Of a stretch of DNA of 30,000 nt, positions 1 through 11,110 are shown in pieces; position 1 is the first letter of the stretch; each line of letters starts with the position of its first letter. The stretch is from Neocallimastix lanati (nom. inval.) (lineage: Eukaryota; Neocallimastigomycota; Neocallimastigomycetes; Neocallimastigales; Neocallimastigaceae): assembly GCA_016946835.1 (NCBI GenBank), contig JACVTC010000196.1, positions 80,001 to 110,000 on the forward strand. Reading direction: 5' to 3'. The position numbers and the translations under genes are program-made. The notes beneath the pieces were generated by a model. The model searched no databases. It was not told the DNA's origin and saw only the letters and a list, made by a program, of their open reading frames with translations.

Positions 1-1425
1 ATAGCCATGGCGGCACATTTTTCAATACCAAAAGTTCATTTCATTTAAATTAGCTCATTTGTGTACCTTTTTATAATAATTTTTCTAAATTTTTTGTACT
101 CGGAGCAATGAGAACAACATCATCAGCAAAGAGTCCACCACAACACTTTTTTCTTTCAATATTAACACCATACTTTTTACAGTCATTTAGTATATCATTG
201 ATGAATAAATTGAATAAGATTGGAGATAATGGACAACCTTGACGAACACCTTTTTTAATAGGAAATTCATTTGATAACATTGAAACAAATCGAGCACGTG
301 CTTTAGATGAAGTATATAAATTACAAAGAGAATCAAAATATTTACCACGTACTCCATAATGATATAATTTAGTAAGAATGTTAAAAATAGGAACTGAATC
401 ATAAGCTTTTTTAAGATATAAAAAGGCTAAATATGAATTTTCCTTAAAATTTTCTTCTTTGGCAAATTTCTCTAACGGAAATGAATTAACTAATGCATTC
501 TTCACGGTTGCGAAAACTTAATTGTTCAGGTCTAATGAAATTGTGTGAGAGTACGTAAGTAGATATTCTATCTGTTATAATTTTTGAAATGATTTTCAGT
601 CCAATATTTATGATAGAAATACCTCGATAATTACTACAACCTGATAAGGTCACCTTTCTTAAGGATTGATACAATATAAGCTGAGTTCCATTTTTTAGGA
701 AAAGACCCATTCCATATTTTATTAAATATCAATTTAAGGCACTTTCCAGTGGCAGGATGTGTTTCTAGTAATTCTTCATTTCAAAATAGAGCTTTGTAGA
801 ATTCAATCGGGATACCATCGGGGCCGGGTGCTTTGTTGTTTTTCATAGATGAAATGGTTTTTTTAATATCTTCAATTGTAATTGGACCGTTGATATTCCA
901 GGTAGATGATCTAAGACTAATATTCCTTAAAGTGTGATTTCAGTAGTTACGATTAAGGCTGTGACCTGAGGGGTCAGAAGCTAGATCTTTATAATATTTA
1001 GCCCATCTATCTAATTGTTAAGTAGGAGAGATACTTTCTTGACCAAATTTAGATTTAATGCAAGTAAGAGAGGTAGATGAATAAGATGGTTTAGTCATTT
1101 TTTTTAAACATCTCCAACCATTTTTGAAATCTTTATTCCAAAAAATAATTACCTATTTTTACAATATTAGCCTTAAATCTAGAAGAACGAAATTATTTGC
1201 TCTTTGTTTTCTTTTTGTTTTCTTGATTAATTTGCAAAGTTTTTTATATTTATTAAATTGTTCAAGGTAATTATCAACATTTTCACAGTTAAAGTAAGGC
1301 TTAATATTTCGAAATGCAATATGTTTTTCATGAAAAAGTTTTTTAATGTAATAAGGACAATGAAAAGCAGAGCCCTTTAAATTTGTTGGAATGAAAGCCT
1401 TAATATTTTTCTCGATATTATTTTA
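1..1425 (-). pseudogene. LINE-type non-LTR retrotransposon, reverse transcriptase remnant (copy 1)
   Basis: Reverse transcriptase of a non-LTR retrotransposon, decayed and running off the left edge. Read on the minus strand from about 1420 down, the frames give a pre-RT region (FRNIKPYFNCENVDNYLEQF near 1240-1310), the LDRWAKYYKDLASD stretch near 965-1015, the fingers motif NNKAPGPDGIPIEFYK near 800-840, then CSNYRGISIINIGLKIISK (about 590-650), FIRPEQLSFRNREEC, and GVRQGCPLSPILFNLFINDI (about 190-250), followed by the catalytic FADDVVLI at 107-130. Frameshifts (for example where 486-710 passes into 71-505) and in-frame stops break the ORF, so it is not functional as it stands. The palm motif FADD is itself intact. 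The post-RT part would lie left of position 1. Base composition is less AT-rich than the surroundings, which fits a relatively recent insertion. Confidence 0.9.
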
Positions 1426-1719
1426 ATTATTTACTTTTTATTTAATAATAAAATATTTTTTGTTAATACAAATTACTTTAATAATAACGCTAGTGTGTTA
1501 ACAATTCAATTGCATGATATATTTATACAAGATAATATATTTATTGATTGGATCCATGTTTAGTTTATATTAAAACTTACAAATCATTTATTATAAAACT
1601 ATCTAAAAATAAATTTAACTATATTTAGAAATTAATAAAATATACTAAATTAATTGTACATTTAAAGTACAAAAATCAAAACTATGATTTTATTTGATTA
1701 GCTAGAAATTACTAACAAT
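1426..1719. other. AT-rich spacer between two retroelement remnants
   Basis: No open frame of note. The stretch lies between the 5' end of the LINE reverse transcriptase remnant and the 3' end of the Ty3/gypsy integrase remnant. An LTR of the latter would be expected about here, but I see no second copy in the window to prove one. Confidence 0.5.
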
Positions 1720-3085
1720 TTCGAGATACATTACGTTACCATGATGATGTCGTTGGATGATAGGCAACGTTTAATCATGTATCTGTTGAAAGGCCTCTCC
1801 TAAGGAACAAGCTATTAATGGTTGACAACGTTAGCAATGAACTGGCTTTATCTAAAATTTTGGTAATCCTCTAGCAACTCTGCGTAGTGAGGATTGTCAT
1901 CAATTATGTCGGCACTTACTCTTGTTTGTTATCCTTGAAGGAAACTAGGGATTGATATTGACTTTGATGCTTTCTTTAATCCAAAATATGAATAATCGTT
2001 TTGTTACTAGTAGGAGCTTGTACCAGGGTCTTAGGTAGTTTGTAGTAAGGTTCAAAGGCACTTATGTTAAAAAACTGGGTACATGTTAGGAAATGGAGAG
2101 TGGCTGATATCAAGTCGATAGTTCTTCTTCACTTCATCCACACCTATACCTTTAAAAGGTCTGAACTTTCTGGTAGCTAACTTGTAGAAAGGTAACGCGT
2201 CATAATTTTCAGGCTTTCTTAACCATATTTTATCTAATAACATGTTTCTGGGGTAATTTGCCGGTTCTACTTTTATCCATATTGTCCAGATATCTGATCT
2301 GAGAAATCTCCAGGATGTGTTTAAGGTTTCCTAGATTATAAGCAAAACTATCTATCTTTTTTTGTTTTACCTAAAGAGTGCACTAAGTTCGCCCTTTGGG
2401 GAGCTATTAACATGGTAGTTGTATAAGGTAAGGAATGATGATTGTTGAGTAGATGCATAGATAGAATTGTTATAGGAAAGCTCTGCTTGAGACAGGTAAA
2501 TCCATCCATCTTTTGTCATCATGGGTACCAACAAAGCATCTTAAATTAAGTTTCCACGTAAACGTTATTTCTTTCTACTTGGCCTACAGCTTTCGTGGTG
2601 ACTTGTGGTAGCGTAATTTATCTCTGTACCGAAGAACTTTGGAAGTTCTTTCCATACCTGGCATGTAAATTGGGTTCCTCGATCGGTAGTTACAATCTTA
2701 GGGAATCCATGCAGTCCTTATATCTCTTTTAGGAATGCATCAGCAGTCTTGTTCGCGTTTTTGATAGATGTTTGAATCCTATCAGGGGGGATCATCTTGA
2801 TTAGTTTATCACTGCATACCAAAATGCAACCTACTCTTTTTTTTTTTTTTTCCCATATATATCTGTCTTTAATTCTTACCATGCTTTTCACTGGAAAATC
2901 TGTTATAAAATCTTGTTAGATTTCTTGTCAGGGCAATTCTGTAACTGGAATTCTTACTGGTACCATATTCTTTGTCCCTATCATTTTTCTCAGGCTTTCA
3001 CGTAACCTGAAATGACCTTCCTCATCTTTGGCCAGTAGAAATTTCTAGTGACTAGGTCTGTTTTTCTTATCGATTCCTAGGTGGC
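1720..3085 (-). pseudogene. Ty3/gypsy-type LTR retrotransposon integrase, decayed
   Basis: Integrase part of a Ty3/gypsy pol polyprotein. On the minus strand the order is the H2C2-like segment KGHLGIDKKNRP, then after a frame change DLVTRNFYWPKMRKVISGYV (about 2995-3070), the first catalytic-core strand DFITDFP (about 2890-2915), SDKLIKMIPPDRIQTSIKNA (about 2750-2815), LHGFPKIVTTDRGTQF with the second core aspartate (about 2665-2715), WKELPKFFGTEINYATTSHH, and GQVERNN carrying the core glutamate in another frame (about 2570-2600). Downstream is a C-terminal barrel-like segment, LATRKFRPFKG...YRLDIS..PFPNMYPVF (about 2060-2200), and a tail ending near DDNPHYAELLEDYQNF (about 1850-1905). Multiple stops and frameshifts make it a pseudogene. 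Protease, reverse transcriptase and RNase H are absent, and no LTR pair is visible. Confidence 0.82.
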
Positions 3086-3139
3086 CTTTGTATATATTTA
3101 TCTTCAATATTATCTTTGTTGAATTAATATAAAAATAGC

Positions 3140-3425
3140 AGCATCAAATATAAAGGTCTCGCATACGAGAAATTTTCTTGTGTTCATATCTCAGTATGGT
3201 TCTATAATTATTAAGAAATGAATAAGAATTAGAGAGAGAATTCAGAAATGAGCTATTAGCAATTTCTTGAATACAGATACAAATAGAATTAAAAAAATTG
3301 AGTTAAAATGATAAAGTTTCGTTATTTTTTTTCAGAGTTCCAAGCATTAACATTCCATCTGATACAGAGGTTATAATATTGGACATTCCAAAAATAGACC
3401 AGCATAAAAAAGGCTATCAAATTTT
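3140..3425 (-). pseudogene. Possible C-terminal fragment of another LINE reverse transcriptase
   Basis: On the minus strand one frame reads VSDGMLMLGTLKKNNETLSF, one stop, then about 50 open codons including QEIANSSFLNSLSNSYSFL and YEHKKISRMRDLYI. The 'DG.MLMLGT' followed by a helical stretch resembles the region just after the palm of some LINE reverse transcriptases. It is unlike the family of the neighbouring copies. The fragment lies directly left of the chimeric ORF at 3529-4104 and may be the 3' part of a different element. The assignment is tentative because no catalytic motif is present. Confidence 0.35.
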
Positions 3426-3499
3426 AGAATAGTGAGTTCAGAATTTCTGTAAAGAGAGCCGCAGATTGCACCAAAAATGACGTTTTCGAATAATCGCCA

Positions 3500-5890
3500 G
3501 AAATGATTTGGCTCTTAAATGAAATATCCTATTCCTTTTTATAATTTAAATCGATAATGTCTGTATCTCTTCCACCAAGAAGGAAGTTATATAGTCGGTA
3601 CCACGGCACATATATAGTTTCCCACTCATTATTCAGAAAATTACTAATATTTACACGATTTTCACTAATTGACCTATTCACTATATTAATAGTAACGATA
3701 CTATTATTTTCACTATCACTAGTATCAAAATTCCTATTTTCACTGTCACTAATATTATAATTTCTATTTTCACTATCAATACCATTACTATTATTAACAA
3801 TATTATTTCTATTGTTATTATTATTAATATTATAAACTTCGTTACTATTATCAGAATCAGTACTTGATTTTATATTACTCATATTTGTGGTAGAAGTCTT
3901 GATTGATTTTCCACATAACACAATATCTTTTATAAAGAGACCTCCATAACAATGTTTATCACTAATAGAGATTCCACATTCCATATTTATCAAGTTTATT
4001 AAAGATGCAATTAATGAACAAGTTAAATAAAATCGATGAGAGGAAGGGGGGACAACCTTAACGAACACCTTTCTTAATACCAAATAATTTCGATAATTGT
4101 CCATCCACCCTTACACAAACCTTGGAAAGATAAGTATAAGTTTTCAATAAAGTTACAGCACTTTACCTCGGATACCCAAGTGATGAATTTTCATTAATAC
4201 ATTATAAATAGGTACTGAATATTACGCTTTTTTTTAAATCTAAAAAAGGCAAGGTAAATATTTTTATTTTTTTATTTTCAAATTTTTGTCTCTGACATAT
4301 AATTCTTAATGATGTGTAAAAGACTTAATACATTTTTCTCGATTGCAAAACCCATATTGTTCTGGTCCAATAAATCCTTTATCAATCCCATATTTTGATA
4401 TTCTATTAGCAATGATTTTTTACCACAATTTTTAATCCATTATTGATAAGAGAGATGCAATGATAGTTATTATAATCTGCTGGATCGCCCTTTTTATAAA
4501 TGGAAACTATCGATGCATTATTCCATGATTTTAGAAAATCACCATTCCAAATATGATTGATTACAATTTACAACATATTAGTATATTATATGGTATATAA
4601 TAGCATTTATAGAATAAAAAATCTATATAGCTTTTATATGTAATTAATAGTATAACAGCATATAATGTATGCATATTGCACATCTACCATTGATTGAGGC
4701 TTTGAGATATTTAAAATCAGATGAAATTTTACAATTAGTTTCACTGGATTCTTCCGAATCATTTTTAGCAGGAATCAAAGCTTTGAAGAATTAAAATGGA
4801 ATACCATCAAGACCACAAACCTTTAAAATTAGGTGTAGATGAAATCAATATCTAATGAATATCTACCTCTAGTCCATGAAAATAGGTGAACCATTAATGA
4901 GAAGAATAAACCAGTTACCAGGGTTGCTGTCTGTTAATTTATCATGCAAATCAGAGGTGCTCATGTTAAAATCTCCAAGAAGAATAGATGAATGATTCGT
5001 GTGATTCATAAGCCATGTGAAAACTTTAGAGAATGCCTATCTGACTTGAAATGAGTGTTTCTTAGTGGAAATATAGACATTACCTGCGGAACACATAGAA
5101 TGATTCCAAAGACTATCGGTTGTTAAAGAAACAAAATGAGAAAAGGAATTATCTGTACGGCTTGACATGAGACATGATTCCTAAAATATAAACCTCTGCA
5201 ACCTGGTGTATTTGGATCTATTCTTTTCTGGAAATAATATATGTGTTTGAGAAGTGTTACATGGATAACCAGTATCCTTGGTACTTTTATTTTTTTTTCT
5301 GAAAATATAGGAATAAGTAATGGCTTAAAAATTCGAACCATTGGTATTCCAACTAAGACAAAAAGAAAATTTTTCTGTGTTATAATGTGAGATTGGATTT
5401 TGAGAATTAGAAGAATAAAAATTAGGTATATTGAGAACATTGAGTTCATGATTGCCATTTATAACATTTACTAAATTAGTTAAACTGAGATTTGCTGAGT
5501 TTGTATTTATTGGATGTATTATTAAATATTAAAATTTGTTTTAAATGCTGAAAAAAAAAACCTTATAATTTTATATGAAAACATCAACAATATGAAATTT
5601 TAACTCCTGATATTCCTTTTTCAAAATACTTTAACAAATTTTGGGTGGTTGAAATTTGGAATGTATACTTTTATACTGAAGAAACTATCATTAAATTTAA
5701 TAATTCTTTTCACTGATAAAATATTATTCTTGAATTTTTTAAATCTAGATTGAATAAACTCTTTCATTTTAACATTGGATCATGGGTGTATACCACAGAT
5801 AAAAAAATTAATCTCGTGTTGTTAATAGATGTTCCCTAACAACGAGAACCCCGTTGAAATATCTTTTCCATAACGAACTATAAATTTACC
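3500..5890 (-). pseudogene. LINE-type non-LTR retrotransposon, endonuclease plus reverse transcriptase remnant (copy 2)
   Basis: Decayed LINE on the minus strand. From the 5' end: an N-terminal region (GKFIVRYGKDISTGFSLLGN near 5825-5885 and a 48-codon open piece at 5621-5767); an AP-endonuclease-like domain with SWNTNG (about 5340-5360), TRLQRF near 5180-5200, and LLGDFNMS (about 4955-4980); then reverse transcriptase pieces KVCGLDGIPF (about 4790-4825), VSIYKKGDPADY (about 4475-4510), GFIGPEQYGFCNRE-like sequence near 4340-4385, LKKA-YSVPIYNVLMKIHHLGIRGK (about 4160-4240) and GCPPSSH (about 4040-4060). Compared with a full LINE, several hundred residues between endonuclease and RT are missing, so there is an internal deletion near 4850. 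At the palm the sequence reads LFIKDIVL, where copy 1 has LFADDVVL, so a catalytic Asp is lost. Frameshifts and stops are frequent. Confidence 0.85.
3529..4104 (-). pseudogene. Chimeric open frame: RT palm fragment followed by Ser/Asn-rich repeats
   Basis: A 191-codon open frame inside LINE copy 2. Residues 1-65 are the out-of-frame and in-frame RT palm (KHCYGGLFIKDIVL aligns with CCGGLFADDVVL of copy 1). Residues about 70-160 are low-complexity Asn/Ser/Asp-rich, with the unit SENRNYNISD repeated in variant form. The last 33 residues (NNEWETIYVPWYRLYNFL...) match nothing I recognise. The frame starts at an internal Met of the retroelement and has no promoter context, so I treat it as a retroelement derivative and not a gene. 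The junction between palm and repeats, near 3890, looks like a rearrangement. Confidence 0.5.
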
Positions 5891-6564
5891 AATTGATAAA
5901 AATGAAACAAAAATAAACTAAAATACTAAAAACTAATAAATATAAATATAAATAATAAAAATATACAAAAAATAAATATAGAAAAATTAAAAATAATATG
6001 AAATTATTTTGTTTCATTGATAATTTTTTTTTTTTTTTTTTTTTTTTATTTTTATTTTTTGAAATTTTTGTTTTTCTATTTGATTAATAAAGATCTGATT
6101 AATGTAATTATTTTCTGTAAAAAAAATAATATATAGACTAAAATGAAAAGGTAAATAAAATATTAGTAGTGAAAAAACTTTAAATGGATTCACATCCTTT
6201 AAATAAAATCTTAAACACAAGGGTTAGAGCGAATTAGTCTCCAACATTTCCATTTTGTAATATCAATAGGGTCAAATTTGTAAAAGCAAATTTAATATTA
6301 CCAAATTCTATAATTATATTATTAAAAAAGAGAAAAATAATAATAATAATGATGATAATAAAATAAAATAAATAGTAGAATATAAATATAAGTACAGATT
6401 GAATAAAATAAAATAAAATAAATAGTAGAAATATAAATATAAAGTACAGATTTAATAAAATAAAATAAGATAAAATAAAATAAAATAAAAAAAAAAAAAA
6501 AAAGATGAGCAATTATCAAGTTGCTTACAGGACACTCTGTTAAATAGAAATAATATTAAAAATA

Positions 6565-6616
<52 letters not shown>

Positions 6617-7179
6617 AAATATAAATATCTTTTATTAATTAGTTTTAATAATCTTGAATAAGAGGCTTTATTTTTAGATTATTTAAAAATAAAGTTAATT
6701 CATTAATTTATTTCATATTTTTATATTTTACTATATTAAAATATATGTGTATATACATACATATATATATATATATATTTTTTTTTTTAAAATACTTTTA
6801 ATATAAAATAATTAATTAGAATAAACAATAAATAATAAAAATATTAGATAATAACATAAAAAAATAAAAATTCAACATCTGAATATTTAATATATATATA
6901 TAAATTTTATATATATATATTTATGATTCTCTTATTATTACTTTTGGAATTTCAACATTAATGAAAACACTTTTTTGTTCTATTACCAAAAAAATTCACC
7001 ACTATTAACATCATATCTATATATTTTGATTTTAATAAATGTAAAATAATCCATAATAAAAAACATGATACTGATGAAATATAATAAATACCATTAAAAA
7101 CAATCATTAAAGCATAAGAAACGATTTATAATTATTATTATTATTACTAATATTGATTTCAATAATTTTTTTTTTATCT

Positions 7180-7219
<40 letters not shown>

Positions 7220-7274
7220 CATAAGCTTTTTATGGATTTATATATTTATTATTTCAGTCTTTATTATTATTTTT

Positions 7275-7302
<28 letters not shown>
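5891..7302. repeat. AT desert with simple repeats, including the composite (TAAAA)n satellite
   Basis: No gene seen. Contents: a poly-T run near 6027-6047; a composite array at 6351-6500 made of TAAAA units and two copies of a ~32-bp spacer (GTAGAAATATAAATATAAAG then TACAGATTTAAT, at 6425-6456, with a variant about 6375-6404); an (AT)n run at about 6567-6600 followed by poly-T; further AT dinucleotide runs near 6755-6780 and 6890-6920; about 40 T residues near 7180-7219; and (TTTA)n at about 7270-7302, next to the 3' end of the acetyltransferase gene. Short frames at 6014-6220 and 6234-6519 translate only these repeats. Confidence 0.8.
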
Positions 7303-7306
<4 letters not shown>

Positions 7307-8004
7307 TGTATATTTCTTAAACTTTGTTTTTGGCGACCATTTTCATCAAAATTATCATCAGAGAGCCAAATTTGAAAACGTCTTTTACGATCTTCCCATT
7401 CTTTATCAATAATTGAAAACCAATCAATATCACGATTAATATTTCTATAGACGACGGATTGACGGAAAGTTCCTTCAAAGGTAAATCCAAGACGAGTAGC
7501 TGCTCTACGAGAGGATTCATTTAAATGATCGCATTTCCATTCATAACGACGATATTTTAATGTTTCAAAAACATATTTCATGATAAGAAATTGGGCCTCA
7601 GTTGCTTGACGTGTTCTTTTTAAGTTTTCAGAGTAAATTACTGAACCTACTTCTATGACACGATTTTCTGTATCTATATGAACCAATGAAGTAGTTCCAG
7701 AAACTTTTTGAGTTGCTTTATCTATTATAACAAAATGGTATTGCGATTTATTATTCATTTTTTTTTGAATGGCGTTTTTAAAAGTTTCATAATTTTCAAA
7801 GTGACTATTATAAGTATAAGTAAAATTTTTAGGGTCCCCATTTGGACCATATATTTCATATAATTCTGGTGAATGATTTAAATTAAGTTTTTCAATTCTA
7901 ACAGTTTTTCCTTCTATAGTTTCAACATCAGGCCAATCTCCTGGTTGGTAGTTCTCTAAAACGAAACTAATAGGTTGATTATATTCGTTATATCCAACTA
8001 TCAT
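7303..8004 (-). CDS. GNAT family N-acetyltransferase (RimJ-like, Acetyltransf_3 type)
   Basis: Predicted acetyl-CoA-dependent N-acetyltransferase, 233 residues, intronless. The N-terminal part (residues 1-35) carries the QPGDWPDVETIEGKTVRIEKL strand typical of this subgroup. The core spans about residues 36-200: FVIIDKATQKVSGTTSLVHI forms the central strands, SENLKRTRQATEAQF (125-139) is the CoA-binding loop and helix, and NESSRRAATRLGFTFEGTFR (162-181) is the motif-B region. RNINRDIDWFSIIDKEW (187-203) closes the fold. These motifs match a family common in bacteria and also found in fungi; acceptor and cellular role are unknown. The start ATG has A-rich upstream sequence and the conserved N-terminus directly follows it. 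The C-terminal 30 residues (QIWLSDDNFDENGRQK...) are extra and low-complexity. It lies alone, about 2.3 kb from the pyridoxal kinase gene on the same strand. The TTTA array begins at its stop. Confidence 0.92.
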
Positions 8005-9267
8005 TTTTATATTTATTTATTAGTTAACTATATATATATATATATATATTCTTTTTTTTTAATAAATAATTTAAATAATAATTTAGAATTTAATAATTTT
8101 TAATTAAATAATATGAATAAAAAATATATATATATTGAATTTATCAATTTATTGAATTTTGAAATTTGAATTTACAATTTTATTTATATTATATTATTAT
8201 TATTATTTTTACTTTATTTACTATCTTCAATTTTTTTTTTTTTTTTTTTTTTGATATTCAATATAATATTCTACTGTGTATAATTTATTAAATAAATAAT
8301 ATATAAAAAAAAAATATATATGTCAATTAAATTAAAAAAATAATTTATATATTATTTAAAATAAAATGATTGGGACATCTGAATATATTTATTTAAAATT
8401 ATTTTAAATTAAAAATTTTTGGTTAAGCATTTTTTTTTTATTTATTTTTTTTTTATTTTTAATAAATATATTAAATATAAATTTATATATGATATTTACA
8501 ATTGATTATTATTAATTATATATTATTAATCAATTTCATCAATTATTAATTTTTTAAATTTATTTATTTATTTATTTATTTATTTTTCCATTTTTTATTA
8601 TTAATTATTTATTATTTATTTTTGTAATTTATTGAGAGATTTAGATGAAAAGAAATTTTATTTAGTAAACCCTTGTTTTATAAAAATAATGTTAAGGTTC
8701 TTTCTTTTATATCATGTTACAATTACATACAATTATTTATACACATTTTACATAAAATATATAAATGTTGTGAAACCACATTTCTAATACATAAATTTAT
8801 AAAATATTTTATTAATTACAATATTTAAAATATAATTAATCATAAGAAAATAAATAATATTCAACAATTATTATTTATTATTTAATTTATTTATTTCTTA
8901 TTTCTTATTTCTTATTTCTTATTTCTTATTCAAATCTAATTATTTTTGATTTAATTATATAATTTGTGTTATTGTTAATCAAGTTTAAAATCAAATTCTT
9001 AATTAGTATTATTTTACTACTTCCATCCCTACTATAAAATTATTTTTAAATAAAGGAAACCCATTAAATTTAAATTCAAAGTAAAATCATATCAATGTTT
9101 TTTTTTTTTTTTTTTATAGTATAATAATTTCATATTACTTTATACATAAAAAATAATAATTATATTATATGAAAAAGTGTTACAATAATATTCTCTATTG
9201 AATATTTTTCATTTATTAAAATATGAAGTATCCCTAAATAAAAATAAATTTAAATAATCATATAAAA

Positions 9268-9303
<36 letters not shown>

Positions 9304-9922
9304 TACTAATATAAATAAATTAATTTATTAGAATAGAAAGTTACCAAGAATCGATTGTTAATATTTGTTAAAAAAAGAAAAAAAATAAAAAAAATAAAAA
9401 AAAAATTAAAAAAAAAAAGATCTGGATATAAATGATATTTAAAATAAAAATTTATATCTCCAAATATTTTTTTTCTTCGTCAAAAATTACATCATATTTA
9501 TTTATTAATTATTCAACAATTATGTAATATAAAACATAAATAAATTAATAAAAACTATGAAAAAAATATTTAAATGAAAACACATTAACAGGAATCATGA
9601 AATATAAATAAACTTTTGAAACAAATAAAAAATAATTAAATTTAAAAAGTATTTAAAGAAACACATTAATACTTAACAAAAATAAATTGGTAAATTAAAA
9701 TTTTTGTAATTATTATAATGATTGATTTTAGTATAAAATGTATTTTATTAATTTTTATTTTTTTTTTATTTTTATTTTTATTCTTTTTTTTTTTTTCTTA
9801 AATAATTATGTAAATTATTTAGTTATTTTTTTTATATTAATTAAAGAATTTTTTACTAAATAAATAAATAAAAAAATTAAATAATTCATTAAATTATTAG
9901 CATTTTTATTTTATTCACTCTC

Positions 9923-10040
<118 letters not shown>

Positions 10041-10083
10041 ATTACAAATTTATAAAAAATGAATAATTATAATAATATGAATT

Positions 10084-10089
<6 letters not shown>

Positions 10090-10128
<39 letters not shown>
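10090..10128. repeat. Poly-A tract of 39 nt
   Basis: Thirty-nine consecutive A residues between two (ATT)n arrays. No retroelement body is attached, so it is not evidently a retrotransposon tail. Confidence 0.9.
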
Positions 10129-10130
<2 letters not shown>

Positions 10131-10167
10131 AATTAAATCTAAATTATGATAAATTATAATTTATTAA

Positions 10168-10198
<31 letters not shown>

Positions 10199-10264
10199 TT
10201 ATTATTTCTTATCTATAAAATTCAATTTATTTCTAACTATTATTAATTATTATTATTATTATTA

Positions 10265-11110
10265 TTAGTTTTCTAAAGCTTTAATTAAACCTGGAATAGC
10301 TTTTTCAAATTTAACACCATACCAATGATTCTTTCTATCATCAACGGTCTTCTTAATGGAATCAACAACAAAATCAGCAGCAATTTTAACAGCTTCAAGA
10401 GCAGTCTTACCATTTAAGATAGCACCAGAAAAAGCAGAGGAGAAGACATCCCCAGTACCATGGAAGGAACATTCAACCCATTCATTGAAATAGTATTCAA
10501 AACGATCAGTTTCACTGTAATAAATCGAGGCGCCAACCTTACCCTTTTCAAAGGAAACGCCAGTAATAATAACATTCTTAGCACCAAGCTTACTAAGATC
10601 TCTTGAAATCTTTTCAATATAGGCTTGATCATAGTTATCACCAACATATGGAACACCTAAAAGGAAACTAGCTTCAGTAAGATTTGGAAGAATGAAATCG
10701 GCACCCTTGCAAAGTTTAGCCATATCTTTTGGGAAATTCTCATCAAATCCAGAGTAGAGAGAACCATTATCAGCCATAGCTGGATCAACAATTCTAAGAG
10801 CATTTGGCTTCGCAGCCTTTTCCATAATATCAATAATGTATGGAATTTGAGTTTTAGTAACATAACCAGTGTAGAATGCATCAAAACTGATTTTTTCCTT
10901 GAGCCAACGCTCAAGAATTTTTGGCATTTCATCAGTTAAATCGTTGAAAGTCCAACCACTGTAACCACTAGCAGTGTGATTTGAAAGTAAAGCTCCTGGA
11001 AGGATAGCGGTTTCAATACCACAAGCAGAAATAATTGGAAGAGCTACAGTAAGTGAACATTGCCCAACACAGGAGATATCTTGAATAGTTAAAAGTCTCT
11101 TATCTGTCAT
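10265..11110 (-). CDS. pdxY: Pyridoxal/pyridoxamine kinase (ribokinase-like, PdxK/PdxY family)
   Basis: Phosphorylates the 5'-hydroxymethyl group of pyridoxal, pyridoxamine or pyridoxine with ATP, the salvage step to pyridoxal phosphate; expected in the cytosol. The 281 residues are full length for the family. Visible motifs are the N-terminal substrate strand LLTIQDISCVGQCSLT (6-21), FYTGYV (79-84), VDPAMADNG (108-116), ILPNLTEASFLLG (140-152), and the anion-hole/catalytic motif HGTGDVFSSAF (217-227) with the catalytic base Asp221. The protein reads most like clostridial 'pyridoxamine kinase' and there are no introns, so horizontal acquisition from rumen bacteria is plausible but unproven. 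G+C in the gene is clearly higher than in the flanks. The start ATG follows an A-run, and the family N-terminus begins immediately. The stop is the first of seven in-frame TAA codons from an adjoining (TAA)n. The symbol reflects family only; pdxK is equally possible. Confidence 0.95.
   Translation of the reverse strand: MTDKRLLTIQDISCVGQCSLTVALPIISACGIETAILPGALLSNHTASGYSGWTFNDLTDEMPKILERWLKEKISFDAFYTGYVTKTQIPYIIDIMEKAAKPNALRIVDPAMADNGSLYSGFDENFPKDMAKLCKGADFILPNLTEASFLLGVPYVGDNYDQAYIEKISRDLSKLGAKNVIITGVSFEKGKVGASIYYSETDRFEYYFNEWVECSFHGTGDVFSSAFSGAILNGKTALEAVKIAADFVVDSIKKTVDDRKNHWYGVKFEKAIPGLIKALEN

Noticed and set aside
1490-1735. Possible LTR of the Ty3/gypsy remnant
   Set aside because: No second copy, polypurine tract or target duplication could be found to support it.
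5123-5458. 111-codon open frame on the minus strand
   Set aside because: It is an out-of-frame shadow; a neighbouring frame shows LINE endonuclease remnants (SWNTNG, TRLQRF).
6014-6519. Several open frames rich in Phe, Ile, Tyr and Lys on the minus strand
   Set aside because: They translate poly-T, AT and TAAAA repeats, with no complex sequence or conserved start.
10414-10932. Two further open frames on the minus strand inside the pyridoxal kinase region
   Set aside because: Alternate-frame shadows of the kinase gene with no family features.
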